Below are positions 63,649-64,000 of a stretch of 64,000 bases of DNA, one piece after another. Position numbers and translations under genes: made by a program. Positions within the stretch are counted from its first letter, which is position 1. Each line of letters opens with the position of its first letter. The DNA is from Prado023 sp963714995. Lineage in GTDB: Bacteria; Actinomycetota; Actinomycetes; S36-B12; CAIYMF01. The stretch covers positions 310,001-374,000 of the forward strand of contig CAVQQP010000017.1 of the NCBI GenBank assembly GCA_963714995.1, given 5' to 3'. The notes under the pieces were generated by a model that saw nothing but the letters and a program-made list of their open reading frames with translations, had not been told where the DNA came from and ran no database searches.

Positions 63649-64000
63649 CTACCCGGTGATCCCCATCGCGGCGAGGATCACGGCCTGGGTCTGCGCCTCC
63701 TCGTCGAGGGCCGCGTAGCGTCCGGCCGCACCTCCGTGGGATCCCTCCCCGAGGGCCACGCGCAGCAGCACCCCACCGCGACGGCCCGGCACCTCGACCG
63801 CCCCGTGCTGGGGGTCCGTCGCCCGCAGTCGGGCCACCCACTTCGCGGGCTCGTGGACCATGACCCGCGGATCGTGCACGGCCCCCGTGGCCAGGATGAA
63901 GGGGCGCCGACCGGCGGGCGGGACGTTGTCGTAGGGCGAGTACGCATCCATCCACGCGAACTGCTCGGGCAGGGCCGGGTTCCCCCACTCCTCCCACTCA
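63649..64000 (-). CDS. ptrB: Oligopeptidase B-like S9 peptidase, C-terminal part (5' end outside window)
   Basis: The frame is open to the window edge (EWEEWGNPALPEQFAWM). FAWMDAYSPYDNV, then TGAVHDPRVMVHEPAKWVARLR with the catalytic Asp and LGEGSHGGAAGRY with the catalytic His, match the end of the prolyl-oligopeptidase family, oligopeptidase B branch; the nucleophile Ser lies beyond the window. It converges on the chelatase gene with 9 bp between. Confidence 0.85.
   Translation of the reverse strand, partial: EWEEWGNPALPEQFAWMDAYSPYDNVPPAGRRPFILATGAVHDPRVMVHEPAKWVARLRATDPQHGAVEVPGRRGGVLLRVALGEGSHGGAAGRYAALDEEAQTQAVILAAMGITG

Overview
The window is high-GC actinobacterial (Actinomycetota) chromosome. 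Supporting markers are a NucS mismatch endonuclease, the actinobacterial atp gene order with MurA and a cobalamin adenosyltransferase beyond atpC, a Rho with a long disordered insertion, a MurA with Asp instead of Cys at the fosfomycin site, an LAxTG-type surface-protein anchor, and many leaderless genes whose -10 hexamer (TANNNT or CANNNT) lies 6-7 nt before the start codon. I cannot name the genus. The only RNA gene seen is tRNA-Arg(CCG).

Layout. 0-12 kb: a carbon-assimilation island: methylmalonyl-CoA epimerase (cut by the window edge), crotonyl-CoA carboxylase/reductase (frameshifted), a duplicated 3-hydroxyacyl-CoA dehydrogenase, an ethylmalonyl-CoA mutase-type B12 enzyme and 3-hydroxybutyryl-CoA dehydrogenase. 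Two hydrolases, a secreted amidase, nucS and an AbiEi/nuclease-like gene are interspersed. 12-14 kb: murA, divergent from a PduO-type adenosyltransferase that could make the mutase cofactor. 14-28 kb, minus strand: rpmE-prfA and, beyond a plus-strand thioesterase, prmC-sua5-glyA-wecA-like-two small AtpI-type genes-atpBEFHAGDC. 28-40 kb, minus strand: MFS, rho, hom-thrC-thrB, lysA, argS-yihY, then tRNA-Arg.

40-48.6 kb is accessory: a frameshifted LAxTG surface protein, a formate/nitrite channel, a tiny acidic secreted repeat protein, an M20 peptidase, a membrane-anchored protein with a degenerate trypsin-like triad, and a two-gene AAA ATPase plus PLD-like cassette resembling defence modules. 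48.6-63.6 kb is largely about sulfur: CoA-disulfide reductase-rhodanese behind a CsoR/CstR-like palindrome, cspA, a SulP permease (frameshifted), PPK2, a CDP-glycerol-type transferase, and the assimilatory operon sir-(zinc ribbon)-cysH-cysD-cysN-cysG-cbiX. That operon is preceded by a leaderless 29-codon ORF rich in Cys codons at its end and by a hairpin over the sir ribosome-binding site, which looks like a cysteine-responsive attenuator. The window ends in an oligopeptidase B gene.

Six genes (ccr, prmC, the surface protein, a membrane protein, SulP, sir) are broken almost exclusively by single-base insertions, ten of them in SulP alone, while tens of kb between them are intact. Residual insertion-type sequencing errors are the simplest explanation; these genes may well be functional in the organism.
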